DNA of 38,868 nt from Phycisphaerae bacterium (GTDB lineage: Bacteria > Planctomycetota > Phycisphaerae > UBA1845 > Fen-1342), in contig JAJVHV010000030.1 of assembly GCA_022072445.1 (NCBI GenBank), positions 69,971 to 108,838 on the forward strand. The letters run 5' to 3'. This document shows positions 7,718-15,421 of this stretch, piece by piece. The translations under genes were made by a program, and so were the position numbers. Under the pieces are notes generated by a model. It saw nothing but the letters and a program-made list of their open reading frames with translations, did not search any database and was not told the origin of the DNA. Position 1 is the stretch's first letter. Each line of letters opens with the position of its first letter.

Positions 7718-8941
7718 ATGCCCTTGTTCGACTACAGCGGGCAGTTGGCATCCGGGGCGCTGATCGAGGGGACGATCGAATCGAACGATCACGCGCAGGC
7801 CGGTGTCACGTTACAGGGCATGGGGGTGCGGACGGCGTCGGTGCGGGCGGCGAAGTGCGCGGCGTTCGTCGCGCCGCTCTCGCTGGCCGATCTGACTTTT
7901 TTCAACGAGCAACTGGCGTCGCTGACGCGGGCCGGGCTGCCGCTGGAGCCCGGTCTGCGGCAGCTCGCGTCGGACGTCGGCTCGCGCAAGCTCAAGCGCC
8001 TGCTGCTCGATCTGGCTGACGACCTGCGCAACGGCGTGGAGCTGTCACAGGCGCTGGAGCGGCAGCAGCGGAGATTCCCACCGCAGTATGCCTCGGTCGT
8101 GCGGGCCGGGTTGGCGACGGGCGACCTGTCGGGGACGCTGTATGGACTGACGACGCACGTGCGGCTGAAGAGCGTGGCGCGGCGTGCGCTGCTCGAAATC
8201 ATCGCCTATCCGCTGGTCGTGCTGTTTCTGACGTTTCTGGTGACGTCGTTTCTGATGCGCGCCGTCGTGCCTCAGCTTCAGGCGTTGTGCGAAGAACTGA
8301 TGCGCGAGCCGCGGATGTTCGGGCTGTCGGCGCCGATACGCGATCAGTTCATCTTTGTGCTGGGGCGGGCCTGGCCCGCCATCGAGCTTGTTCTGGCCGC
8401 GCTGCTCGGCGCGGCGTTCGTCTCGGTGCTGGTGCTCAGCCTGCCGGGGATGCGGGCGGTGCGCGAGCGCGTGCTGCGCGCCACACCGGGGCTGGCGCCG
8501 GTGTACTGGTCGAGCGCCCTGGCGCGGTTCGTGCACACGACGGCGCTGGGGGCCTACAGCGGGACGCCGCTGCCGGAGATGGTCGCGGCGGGCGGAGCGG
8601 CGTCGGGCAGTCCGGCGCTGGCGGGAAGTGCGCGGCGCGTTGCCGAGAAGCTGGCCCAGGGCGCGAGCCTGGAGCAGGCCGCGGCGGGCGAGCGCGACAT
8701 TCCCGCCCTGTGGACCTGCGCCGTGCTGGCCGCCGCGCCGCGCGGCGATTTGCCGGGGACGCTGGCCGAGCTGGCGCGGACGTTCGAATCGCGCGCCGAG
8801 CGATGCGTCGACGCGCTGCGCGTCGTGCTGGGGCCGCTGCTATTCCTGGTGATGGCCGGCAGCGTGGGCAGCCTGATCGTCAGCCTGATGACGTTCGTCA
8901 GCACGTACCTGCGGGCGCTGATCACGGGCCTGTCGAGATGA
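7718..8941 (+). CDS. gspF: GspF-like inner-membrane platform protein
   Basis: 407 residues from the ATG at 7718, supported by the upstream GGGAG and by MPLFDYSGQLASGALIEGTI, the typical GspF/PilC opening. Two GspF repeats follow: FFNEQLASLTRAGLPLEPGL, then the later half with ARFVHTTALGAYSGTPL. Three membrane spans are visible: LLEIIAYPLVVLFLTFLV (about 165-185), a central one (WPAIELVLAALLGAAF) and a C-terminal one (LLFLVMAGSVGSLIVSLM). In the family it forms the membrane platform that couples the ATPase to pilin extraction. Its stop overlaps the next start (ATGA at 8938). Confidence 0.92.
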   Translation: MPLFDYSGQLASGALIEGTIESNDHAQAGVTLQGMGVRTASVRAAKCAAFVAPLSLADLTFFNEQLASLTRAGLPLEPGLRQLASDVGSRKLKRLLLDLADDLRNGVELSQALERQQRRFPPQYASVVRAGLATGDLSGTLYGLTTHVRLKSVARRALLEIIAYPLVVLFLTFLVTSFLMRAVVPQLQALCEELMREPRMFGLSAPIRDQFIFVLGRAWPAIELVLAALLGAAFVSVLVLSLPGMRAVRERVLRATPGLAPVYWSSALARFVHTTALGAYSGTPLPEMVAAGGAASGSPALAGSARRVAEKLAQGASLEQAAAGERDIPALWTCAVLAAAPRGDLPGTLAELARTFESRAERCVDALRVVLGPLLFLVMAGSVGSLIVSLMTFVSTYLRALITGLSR

Positions 8942-10089
8942 TCTACCTGGTGTACTGGTTCTACCTGGGCGTCCTCGCGATCGCAGCCGGCGTCGCCGCC
9001 ATCTCGGCCTGGTTTCGAGTGCGGCGCGGCCGGGTCGACGCGGTCATCCAGACCCTGGCCGGAATCGTCAGCCACAATCTGCCGCTGGCGACCGTCCTGC
9101 GAGCCAGCGCCCGCGGCGAGCGTCGCCGCTTGAGGGAGATTCTGTCACACGTCGCCCAGCGGCTGGAGTATGGCGAGGACCTGAGCGTGGCGCTTCAGAT
9201 CGCGCTGCCGGCCTGCCCGGGAGAGGTGATCGGCGCGCTGCAGGGAGCCGAGCGCGGCGGGACGCTGCGCGGCGTGCTGGCATCGCTGGCCAGCCGCACG
9301 AGGCAGGACGCACGGCGTTCGACGGCCCGCGGCGTGCCAGCGTGGTACTGGCTCCTGCTGCTGGTCGTGCTGCCGCTCGTCTCGACTTTCTTTCTGGTCG
9401 TCGTGCTGCCCAAGTTGCGCGAAATCTTCGAGGACTTCGATACGCCGCTTCCGGCGGTCACGGTGCAACTGCTTGGAGTCGCGTCGCCGCTGGCCGACTA
9501 TGCGCCGCTGCTGGTGATCGCGATCCTGGTCATGCTGGTCGCTGTACCGGTGCTGCTGGTGACGCGGCACTTTTTCCCGCGCAGGCCCGGCGGTTGGCAG
9601 CCCAGCTTTGCCGTGTGGGACCTCCTGGCGTGGAGCGTACCGGGGCTGCGGCAGGTCGCACGAAACCGCGCCCTGGGGCAGCAACTGCTCATCATGCAGG
9701 CCGCCCTGCGCGCCGGACATGACCTGACCGAGGCCGCCGAGCAGGGTTGCGCCGCCGAGGTGAACTGGCTGGCGCGCCGCAGGCTGCGGTGCTGGGCCGA
9801 CGTGCTGAAGAGCGGCGCGACGCCGGCGGCGTCGGCCCGCGCGCTGGGGTTTCCGTCGCCGGTGGTTTCGGCCCTGCTGACGGCGGCGAACGACGGCGAG
9901 CTGGCGGCGCGGATTGAGTATCTGGCCGATTATTACGAGTCGTTGAGAGATCACTGGCGCCGCGTCCTGCTTGCGGCGCTCACGCCCGTCGTCGTCATGG
10001 GCTGGGCGCTGCTGGTGGCGTTCGTGGTGCTGGCGACTTTTGTTCCGCTGAAGGTGCTGCTCGATGCGGTCATTGCGCAGGTGTATTGA
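8938..10089 (+). CDS. Second, divergent GspF-like platform protein
   Basis: 383 residues, start fixed by the ATGA overlap with gspF. It opens directly with a membrane helix (MIYLVYWFYLGVLAIAAG) and a basic loop instead of the MPxFxY leader. The first helical domain (IQTLAGIVSHNLPLATVLRA ... LEYGEDLSVALQI), two membrane spans (WYWLLLLVVLPLVSTFFLVV and LLVIAILVMLVAVPVLLV), the second domain (LGQQLLIMQAALRAGHDLTE) and a final span (VVVMGWALLVAFVVLATF) match the GspF layout. The platform may therefore be a GspF heterodimer. Tandem divergent gspF genes occur in planctomycetes, but the division of labour is inferred. Confidence 0.87.
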   Translation: MIYLVYWFYLGVLAIAAGVAAISAWFRVRRGRVDAVIQTLAGIVSHNLPLATVLRASARGERRRLREILSHVAQRLEYGEDLSVALQIALPACPGEVIGALQGAERGGTLRGVLASLASRTRQDARRSTARGVPAWYWLLLLVVLPLVSTFFLVVVLPKLREIFEDFDTPLPAVTVQLLGVASPLADYAPLLVIAILVMLVAVPVLLVTRHFFPRRPGGWQPSFAVWDLLAWSVPGLRQVARNRALGQQLLIMQAALRAGHDLTEAAEQGCAAEVNWLARRRLRCWADVLKSGATPAASARALGFPSPVVSALLTAANDGELAARIEYLADYYESLRDHWRRVLLAALTPVVVMGWALLVAFVVLATFVPLKVLLDAVIAQVY

Positions 10090-10090
10090 G

Positions 10091-10621
10091 ATGAATCGGG
10101 GCTGTGCGGCGCGCCGTAGCGGGACGTCCGCGCATGCTTACGCCTGCGGCAAAAGCATGCCACCCATGCCACCCGACCGCAGCGAAACACCCGCCGCGGC
10201 GCGGGGGTCTGGTTGGGAGGTGCTGGGCGCGCCCGTTCGCCAACGTGCGCGGCGCGGCATGCTGGTGGTCGAGGTGGTCGGCGCGCTGGCGCTGGCGGCG
10301 GTGGTGCTGGCGATTTTCGCCGCCGCGACGCTGCAATACGGGGCCGCCGAGCGCGAGTACGACCTGCGGCGCGTGCTGCTGGCGGCGGCTTCGGCGGAGC
10401 TGGATCGCATTCGCGTGGGCGCGCGGCCGCTGCCCGGGTTGGACGAGGCGCCGCCGACGCCGGAGTCGAACGAGATCGTGGTGCGCGTGACGGCGCGTCC
10501 GGGCGAGGGGCCGTGGGAAGGGCTGGTGCGGGTGCGGGTGGAGGCCAGCAAGCGGGTGCGGATGGATCGCGTGGCGCGGGTGGAGCTGAGCGGGTACGTG
10601 GAGCGCGAGGAGCGGCGATGA
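10091..10621 (+). CDS. Type IV pilin-like (GspH/I-like) pseudopilin
   Basis: 176 residues if started at the ATG 1 nt after the previous stop. The class III leader ARRG/MLVVEVVGALALAAVV has Gly just before Met and Glu at +5, as needed for prepilin peptidase. With the 10091 start the leader would be 56 residues long and would encode a dispersed palindrome (10132-10165). A GTG at 10220 gives a more typical short leader (LGAPVRQRARRG) and may be the real start. The mature part is about 120 residues with a helix (LLAAASAELDRIRVG) and a beta-rich tail. It is probably a minor pseudopilin of the machine encoded upstream. The stop overlaps the next start. Confidence 0.75.
   Translation: MNRGCAARRSGTSAHAYACGKSMPPMPPDRSETPAAARGSGWEVLGAPVRQRARRGMLVVEVVGALALAAVVLAIFAAATLQYGAAEREYDLRRVLLAAASAELDRIRVGARPLPGLDEAPPTPESNEIVVRVTARPGEGPWEGLVRVRVEASKRVRMDRVARVELSGYVEREERR
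10132..10165 (+). repeat. Dispersed GCATGCTnACGCCTG palindrome
   Basis: GCATGCT and AGCATGC arms flank TACGCCTGCGGCAAA, followed by CACCCATGCCAC. Related copies are at 27596-27630, 27756-27787 and 29873-29907. This copy lies at the 5' end of the pseudopilin reading frame. Confidence 0.65.
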
Positions 10622-11130
10622 GAGCACGGCGCGGGCGGCGGCGCGGACTTCTGCTGACGCAACTGGTGGCGCTGCTGCCGCTGATCGCGCTGCTGGTGGC
10701 GGTGCTGTGGAAAGTGGCCAACGACGCGATGTATCTGCAGCGTGTCGCGGCGCAGCGGGCGAACGCGGCGACGATCAGCGAAACGCTCGTGCGGCAGCTC
10801 CGCGGCGATGCGTGGGCGGCGACGGGATACGAACGCAGCGGCGATGCGCTGGTGCTGGACGTGGCCGGGCGAGACGGCCAGCGACGCGTGACGTACACGT
10901 TCGACGGCGACAGCGTGCGGCGCAGCGACCAGGGCAGCGAGCAGCGCGTGTGGCGCGCGGCGCGACTGAGCTTCGGCTGGAGCATCGAGGCCGGACGGTT
11001 CGGCGACCTGCTGCACGTGGAGATGTGCGTGAGTCCGCCGGCGCGGGCGCAGGCGACGTCGCCGAAGCGTTTTGAGGCCACGGTGGTGCTGCCGCGCGGG
11101 CGCGAGTCGCGGGCGGGAGGTTCGCCATGA
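10618..11130 (+). CDS. GspJ-like pseudopilin
   Basis: 170 residues, start fixed by the ATGA overlap. A basic head (MRARRGRRRG) is followed by LLLTQLVALLPLIALLVAVL, a single N-terminal membrane helix with Gly before it but without the usual Glu at +5. The soluble part (ETLVRQLRGDAWAATGYERS ... RRVTYTFDGDSVRRS ... WRAARLSFGW) has the beta-strand pattern of GspJ/PilW-like minor pseudopilins. It probably sits at the tip of a pseudopilus. The exact subclass is uncertain. Confidence 0.7.
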   Translation: MRARRGRRRGLLLTQLVALLPLIALLVAVLWKVANDAMYLQRVAAQRANAATISETLVRQLRGDAWAATGYERSGDALVLDVAGRDGQRRVTYTFDGDSVRRSDQGSEQRVWRAARLSFGWSIEAGRFGDLLHVEMCVSPPARAQATSPKRFEATVVLPRGRESRAGGSP

Positions 11131-11507
11131 GGATGCGGCGGGCGGCGGCGCGGGCGGGATACACGCTGATGCTGGCGCTGATGGCGGCGTTCATCGTGCT
11201 GGCGTTTGCGGCGACGATGGGGTCGCTGATCGCGCACGAGGTGCGGAGCGACCGACAGCGGCGGCTGGAGGCCCAGGCGGCGCAGGTCATCAGCAGCGCG
11301 ATGTCCTGGGCGCGCGTGCACCCCGGCGAGCTGCGCGACGGCGCGGTGGTGGCGCTGCCGCTGGGCGAGCTGGTCGGAGGGGGACTGACGGGCAGCGCCG
11401 AGCTGCGCGGCGCGGGGCGCGGTGCGGGCCTGTGGATCATGTGCGAAGTGCGACTCGAATGCGGGGGACAACGGTTGACACGGCGGGCGGAGTGGGCGCG
11501 GCAATAA
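11127..11507 (+). CDS. Short pilin-like (PilX/GspK-like) protein
   Basis: 126 residues, start fixed by the ATGA overlap. AGYTLMLALMAAFIVLAFAA resembles a prepilin N-terminus but has Leu where pilins have Glu5. This also occurs in GspK/PilX-type tip proteins, which need not neutralise the N-terminus of the next subunit. A helical segment (RSDRQRRLEAQAAQVISSA) leads into a short beta region. It is much shorter than GspK (about 300 residues). It is the last gene of the operon; a strong hairpin follows at 11586. Confidence 0.65.
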   Translation: MRMRRAAARAGYTLMLALMAAFIVLAFAATMGSLIAHEVRSDRQRRLEAQAAQVISSAMSWARVHPGELRDGAVVALPLGELVGGGLTGSAELRGAGRGAGLWIMCEVRLECGGQRLTRRAEWARQ

Positions 11508-11585
11508 CGGACGTGCATGCGGTGTGATTTCGCGGGCGGCGAGAACATGCCACGCAAGCCGACGCTCCCTGGCGAATGAAGCACA

Positions 11586-11611
11586 ACCGGCTCCCACGAA
11601 TGGGAGCCGGT
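11586..11611. terminator. Perfect 11-bp hairpin between convergent genes
   Basis: ACCGGCTCCCA (11586-11596), loop CGAA, TGGGAGCCGGT (11601-11611). It lies between the end of the secretion operon (11507) and the convergent HAF-repeat gene (ends 11658). There is no T tract on either side, so it could be a bidirectional terminator or a stabilising hairpin. Confidence 0.65.
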
Positions 11612-11657
11612 CGCCGCACAACGCCGAGGAGGGAAGGGGGCGGACGTCGCGCGGGAG

Positions 11658-12809
11658 TCAGGGTTTCAGCAGGTGGCGATCCGTGGGGCCGGCGGGCGTC
11701 GCCGGCGCCGCGTGCGGTCGCGGCTCGGAAGGCGTCAGCAGAAAGGCGGCCGGGTGCCCGCTGCACGTGCCGGTGCCCACAATCTGGCCGAAGTCGTTGA
11801 TTCCGACCGCGCGCTGCAACGTCCAGCCGCGCCGCGCGAGCGCGACGGAGTTCAAGTCGTGCCAGGCGCCGTCGTGGTGAATCGCGGCGACGGAGCCGGC
11901 CGGGCCGCTGAGCGAGCCGACGATCACGCCGGCCGCGTTGACGTCGACTGCGGTGGTATCGGTGAAACCGGCGGGAAGTCCGAGATCGATCACCTCGCCG
12001 CTCGAGTTCCAGCGCAGCCCGCGCGTCGTTCCGTCATTGGTGACGAGCCAGCCGACCGCCACACCGCTATTGTTGATGGCGTGCGCTTCGAGCCGCGGGT
12101 AGTAGCCGACGGTCAAGAGCGGCAGAAGTTCGCGTGGCTGCTGGTTGACATCCCAGACGATCGCCGCCTGTGATGAGAGCAGCTCGGGATCGAGCCAGGC
12201 GCCGGTTCCGGCCACGTCTCCCAGGTCGTTCACGCCATAGGCCGCGTGAAATACGCCGGGCGGAAGCGGATCGACACCGGTCGTGAGCACGGTCTGGCGC
12301 AGGCGTCCCTGGCTGTCGGGTGTCCAGGTGACGGCGCGCCAACTATTCACGTTGCCCGAGCCGCTGCCGGTGTAGTAGCCGGCGATGACGCCCGAGTTGT
12401 TGATCGCGGTGGCATAGACGTTGGCGTCGTTGCCGCCACTGCTATCGAGCACGATCGGGTCGGGGTCGGCGGCGGAGGACCACCGGGCGGACTTGGGGAT
12501 GCCGGCGTCGCTGGTGCCACCGACGATCTGCCCCAGGGCATTCACCGCGCTGGCCCAGGAAGAAGTGTGCTGATCGGGTGTTGCCAGCAGCGCCACCTGG
12601 CCGTCGCGGAAGCTGTAGCCGGCGACATCGCCCGTACCGACGGCGTATCCGACCACTTGGCCGAGGTTGCTGATGTCGGCAGGCGTCACGTCGGTCATGC
12701 CCGCCGGAACGGGCAGGGCGCGGATGTCATACTCGTCAGCGCCGCTGGCGGCGGATGCCAGCGCGGCTGACAGGACGGCGCACGCCGTCGTGGTTCCTGC
12801 AAATCGCAT
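11658..12809 (-). CDS. Exported HAF-repeat protein
   Basis: 383 residues. A signal peptide (MRFAGTTTACAVLSAALASA, probable cut after SGA) is followed by about seven degenerate repeats of the HAF type, e.g. ADISNLGQVVGYAVGT, SAVNALGQIVGGTSDA, TAINNSGVIAGYYTGS, YGVNDLGDVAGTGAW, HAINNSGVAVGWLVTN, DVNAAGVIVGSLSG, VGINDFGQIVGTGTC, each with a following 'A-x-W/R' strand. HAF-repeat proteins are predicted extracellular beta-propellers of unknown function. GGAG precedes the ATG by 6 nt. There is no PEP-CTERM or dockerin tail. It is transcribed alone, convergent with the secretion operon and divergent from the lipoprotein gene. Confidence 0.85.
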   Translation of the reverse strand: MRFAGTTTACAVLSAALASAASGADEYDIRALPVPAGMTDVTPADISNLGQVVGYAVGTGDVAGYSFRDGQVALLATPDQHTSSWASAVNALGQIVGGTSDAGIPKSARWSSAADPDPIVLDSSGGNDANVYATAINNSGVIAGYYTGSGSGNVNSWRAVTWTPDSQGRLRQTVLTTGVDPLPPGVFHAAYGVNDLGDVAGTGAWLDPELLSSQAAIVWDVNQQPRELLPLLTVGYYPRLEAHAINNSGVAVGWLVTNDGTTRGLRWNSSGEVIDLGLPAGFTDTTAVDVNAAGVIVGSLSGPAGSVAAIHHDGAWHDLNSVALARRGWTLQRAVGINDFGQIVGTGTCSGHPAAFLLTPSEPRPHAAPATPAGPTDRHLLKP

Positions 12810-12929
12810 TCAACGCTCCAAGCGGATCGAAATATCGGGCCGCGGATTGGCAAAGCGTGGGCCGCCGGGATGGGCCGCGACGCGCCTGAACGGAGCGTGC
12901 CGGCGGCCGGCGTGATACAGAAAAAGAAT

Positions 12930-12949
12930 TACGCCCGACGGCGTATTTT
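12930..12949. terminator. Small hairpin with T run in divergent intergenic region
   Basis: TACGCC-CGAC-GGCGTA followed by TTTT on the plus strand, and by ATTCTTTTT on the minus strand. It lies between two divergent genes, so it would sit in a 5' leader. It could be an attenuator for either gene or a chance structure. Confidence 0.3.
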
Positions 12950-13019
12950 GAGGCTCGGTGGGCGCCTCAATTCAGGCAGGGAACGGATCCGCCGAGGCGG
13001 ATTGGTTTGGAGGATCATC

Positions 13020-13397
13020 ATGCGCGCGTCTGCGACGCGGCCCGTGCGGGTCGCAGTGGGTGCTGGTTTCATGCTGTTGGTGCTGGCGGGCTGCGATAGC
13101 TCCGCGCTGCTGGCGACGCTCGACGGGCTGGGAGTCGATCTGGGTGGACTGGTCGGCTCCGGCACGGGTAACGGGAATTCGAACAGCTCGAACTCGAACG
13201 ACAACGAGAGCGATTCGAACGACAACGACGTCGACGACGGTGAAAACGGGAACGACAACGAAGCGGATGACGACGGGGACTCGAACGAGAACGACGACGA
13301 TTCCGACGGGAACGACAACGAGAACGACGACGATTCGGATGACGACGGCGGCAATGACAACGACGACGATGCCGACAACCGGAACGACAACGACTGA
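13020..13397 (+). CDS. Asn/Asp-rich lipoprotein
   Basis: 125 residues from the ATG at 13020, with GGAGG at 13009-13013. A signal peptide with lipobox (FMLLVLAGC, Cys at about 25) gives a lipid-anchored protein. After a short Leu/Gly segment, residues from about 47 to the end are almost only N, D, E, S and G in runs such as NDNESDSNDNDVDDGENG. This low-complexity acidic tail resembles the Asp/Asn-rich tails of other planctomycete surface proteins and could bind calcium or act as a spacer. A longer in-frame start at 12870 is rejected because it lacks a signal peptide and ribosome-binding site. Confidence 0.75.
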   Translation: MRASATRPVRVAVGAGFMLLVLAGCDSSALLATLDGLGVDLGGLVGSGTGNGNSNSSNSNDNESDSNDNDVDDGENGNDNEADDDGDSNENDDDSDGNDNENDDDSDDDGGNDNDDDADNRNDND

Positions 13398-13412
13398 GCG
13401 GTCTCGATGTGC

Positions 13413-13440
13413 GGAGGGCAGCCGCCCTCGGCTGCACTCC
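13413..13440. terminator. Hairpin between convergent lipoprotein and zinc-ribbon genes
   Basis: GCAGCCG (13418-13424), loop CCCT, CGGCTGC (13429-13435), extended by GGAG/CTCC (13413-13416 with 13437-13440) across one mismatch. It is a variant of the dispersed AGCCG-CGGCT family and is placed as a bidirectional terminator. Confidence 0.55.
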
Positions 13441-13445
13441 GCCGC

Positions 13446-13952
13446 CTACGTACCCTTGGTCGCCAGCCACGCCTGAATGGCGCTGGTCGCTTTCCCCGCG
13501 GCACGGCCCATTCCCGAAACCGCGAGCAACCGCGTGCCGTCACGATCGCGCATGACGATGTCGCCGGTTGAAAGCTGCCACTCGACCGACCAGATCGCGC
13601 TGCGCGGCACGCGCTGGCGCTCGACGCCATCAGCCCGCTCGATCAAATGTTCGCGGGTCAGGACGATCGCGCGGCTTCGCCCGCGGCGTCGCCAGGCGCC
13701 CCACCCCAGAACGAGCACGGCCAGCACGGCCGCTTCGAACGCCGTGTTCGCCCAGCGTCGCTCGACGCTCAGCGCCACGACCGCCAGCGTACGCCAGACG
13801 ATGATCAACCCGAGAACCCACAGCCCCAGCCGGGCCCGCCGGACACCGGCAATCTCCATGTCCGCTGTGTAGGCATACCCGCACTCAGGACAGGCGTGCG
13901 TGGCGGGCAGACCGCGGAGCAGGTAGCCGCAGTCTGGACAGTTTGTCAGCAT
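13446..13952 (-). CDS. Zinc-ribbon membrane protein
   Basis: 168 residues. The N-terminus has a four-cysteine zinc ribbon (CPDCGYLLRGLP ... CPECGYAY), a motif very common in planctomycete membrane proteins. Two membrane helices follow (LGLWVLGLIIVWRTLAVVAL, about 42-61, and FEAAVLAVLVLGWGAW), then a cytosolic beta-rich domain (IVLTREHLIERADGV ... WSVEWQLSTGDIVMRD) similar to bacterial PH-like domains. Function is unknown. No good ribosome-binding site was found; the start is supported by the zinc ribbon beginning at residue 5. Confidence 0.8.
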   Translation of the reverse strand: MLTNCPDCGYLLRGLPATHACPECGYAYTADMEIAGVRRARLGLWVLGLIIVWRTLAVVALSVERRWANTAFEAAVLAVLVLGWGAWRRRGRSRAIVLTREHLIERADGVERQRVPRSAIWSVEWQLSTGDIVMRDRDGTRLLAVSGMGRAAGKATSAIQAWLATKGT

Positions 13953-14001
13953 CGCAGGGGAGGCGTCGGCGGAGCGGTCGTTGCCACCTCTCGGCGCGGC
14001 G

Positions 14002-14745
14002 CTACGCCAGTTTCAGCGCCGTCGCGAGGCGGTGGTCGATCGCGTCCCAGTTGACGACGTTCCAGAACGCCTTCACGTAGTCCGCCCGCTTGTTCTGGTA
14101 TTTGAGATAGTAGGCGTGCTCCCAGACGTCGATGCCCATCAGCGGCACAACCCCCCAGACCGACAGATTCTGCTGCTTCTCGACCTGCAGCACGATCAGC
14201 CGCTTGGCCAGCGGCTCGTAGCACAACAGCCCCCAGCCGCTGCCCTGCACCTGCACCGCGGCGGCCGAAAGGTGGGCCTTGAAGGCTTCCGGGCTGCCGA
14301 AATCGCGCGTGATCAGCTTGCCCAGTTCGCCGTCCGCACGCGGATCGCCACCGCCGTCCTTCTTCAGTGTCTCCCAGAGCATCGCGTGCAGCACGTGGCC
14401 GGCGGTGTTGAACGTGAGGGCGTCGGTGACGGCGCGGATGCGCTGCACGCCGTCGCCGCCCTCGCGGCGGATTTTTTCCAACTCGGCCAGGGCCGCGTTG
14501 GCACCCTTGACGTAGGCGGCGTGGTGCATGTCGTGGTGCAGCTTCATGGTCTGTGCGTCGAGGTGCGGCTCGAGGTCGGCGTAATCGTAGGGCAAGGGGG
14601 GCAGGGCATAGGGTCCCTCGCCGCCGGCGGTCGGCGTCGAACCGGTCTGCTGTGCCGCTGCGAGCGAAAGATCCTGGTTCAGCGCGAACCACCCGCCGAC
14701 GACCGCCGCCGTCCCAAGCAACTCGCGACGATTGACTTCCGACAT
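14002..14745 (-). CDS. Exported Fe/Mn superoxide dismutase
   Basis: 247 residues from the ATG at 14745, preceded by GGAGG; the frame is open to 15555 but the upstream part is not SOD-like. A twin-arginine leader (NRRELLGTAAVVGGW) suggests Tat export of the folded metalloenzyme. The Fe/Mn SOD domain runs from about 48 to 247: LPPLPYDYADLEPHLD, metal ligands at KLHHDMHH (first His, about 70), AGHVLHAMLWETL, and DVWEHAYYLKY (Asp and His near the C-terminus). It converts superoxide to hydrogen peroxide and oxygen, here outside the cytoplasm. Fe versus Mn use cannot be read with confidence. It is divergent from yjbQ, with about 156 nt between start codons. Confidence 0.94.
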   Translation of the reverse strand: MSEVNRRELLGTAAVVGGWFALNQDLSLAAAQQTGSTPTAGGEGPYALPPLPYDYADLEPHLDAQTMKLHHDMHHAAYVKGANAALAELEKIRREGGDGVQRIRAVTDALTFNTAGHVLHAMLWETLKKDGGGDPRADGELGKLITRDFGSPEAFKAHLSAAAVQVQGSGWGLLCYEPLAKRLIVLQVEKQQNLSVWGVVPLMGIDVWEHAYYLKYQNKRADYVKAFWNVVNWDAIDHRLATALKLA

Positions 14746-14888
14746 GACGCAGCCTCCGTGTTGATTGGACCCATCGCCTCGCCGGCGAGCCGCCGCCGGG
14801 TGCCGCGATCTCGGATCGTATGATATCGCCGCCGGCATGGCCCGCACAGATGGCCGGCGCGGTGCTCGCCCCCGGCCCGGCGATGCCG

Positions 14889-14894
14889 TATAAT
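14889..14894 (+). promoter_or_regulatory. TATAAT box directly before the yjbQ start (leaderless)
   Basis: A perfect TATAAT ends 7 nt before the GTG start at 14902, so transcription would begin at about the start codon. No Shine-Dalgarno sequence is present. No clear -35 is visible. Confidence 0.55.
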
Positions 14895-14901
14895 TCTCCC
14901 G

Positions 14902-15321
14902 GTGAAATCGTTCCGGCGCGAGTTGTGGTTCGAGATCCCCGCGCGGCGAGGCTTCGTGAACATCACGCCGCAGGTTGAGACCGCGGTGCGCGAAAGCGGC
15001 ATTCGCGAGGGGCTGTGCCTGGTCAATACGATGCACATCACCGCAAGCGTTTTTGTCAACGATGACGAGAGCGGACTGCACGCGGATTTCGAAACCTGGC
15101 TGGAAGGTCTGGCGCCGCACGCGCCGACCACGCGCTACCAGCACAACCTGACGGGCGAAGACAACGCCGACGCGCACCTCAAGCGCCAGATCATGGGCCG
15201 CGAGGTCGTGCTGGCCGTCACGGGCGGCACGCTGGACCTGGGGCGCTGGGAGCAAGTCTTTTACGGCGAATTCGACGGCCGTCGTCGGAAACGCGTTCTG
15301 GTGAAGATTCTGGGCGAGTGA
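14902..15321 (+). CDS. yjbQ: YjbQ/UPF0047 family protein
   Basis: 139 residues, the usual family length, from a GTG at 14902. Conserved segments: [34 protein letters not shown] (the family's His-Thr/Ile-Thr-Ala-Ser motif), [16 protein letters not shown] and [19 protein letters not shown]. YjbQ proteins are described as having weak thiamine-phosphate synthase activity in vitro; their main role is not settled. No thiamine genes are nearby. The gene has its own TATAAT and appears leaderless. A stem-loop follows at 15345. Confidence 0.92.
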   Translation: MKSFRRELWFEIPARRGFVNITPQVETAVRESGIREGLCLVNTMHITASVFVNDDESGLHADFETWLEGLAPHAPTTRYQHNLTGEDNADAHLKRQIMGREVVLAVTGGTLDLGRWEQVFYGEFDGRRRKRVLVKILGE

Positions 15322-15344
15322 AGGATTAGGATGTGTGTGCGATG

Positions 15345-15367
15345 CCGGCGCTGCGGAGCAGCGCTGG
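15345..15367 (+). terminator. Stem-loop after yjbQ
   Basis: CCGGCGCTGC (15345-15354), loop GGA, GCAGCGCTGG (15358-15367): a 10-bp stem with one G-T pair. It lies between yjbQ and the glycosyltransferase gene on the same strand. There is only a weak T run afterwards. Confidence 0.5.
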
Positions 15368-15421
15368 TTGGCCGGGGCATTTGCGTAGCAAGAGCACGGA
15401 TGACACGGGAGGAGTTTACGC

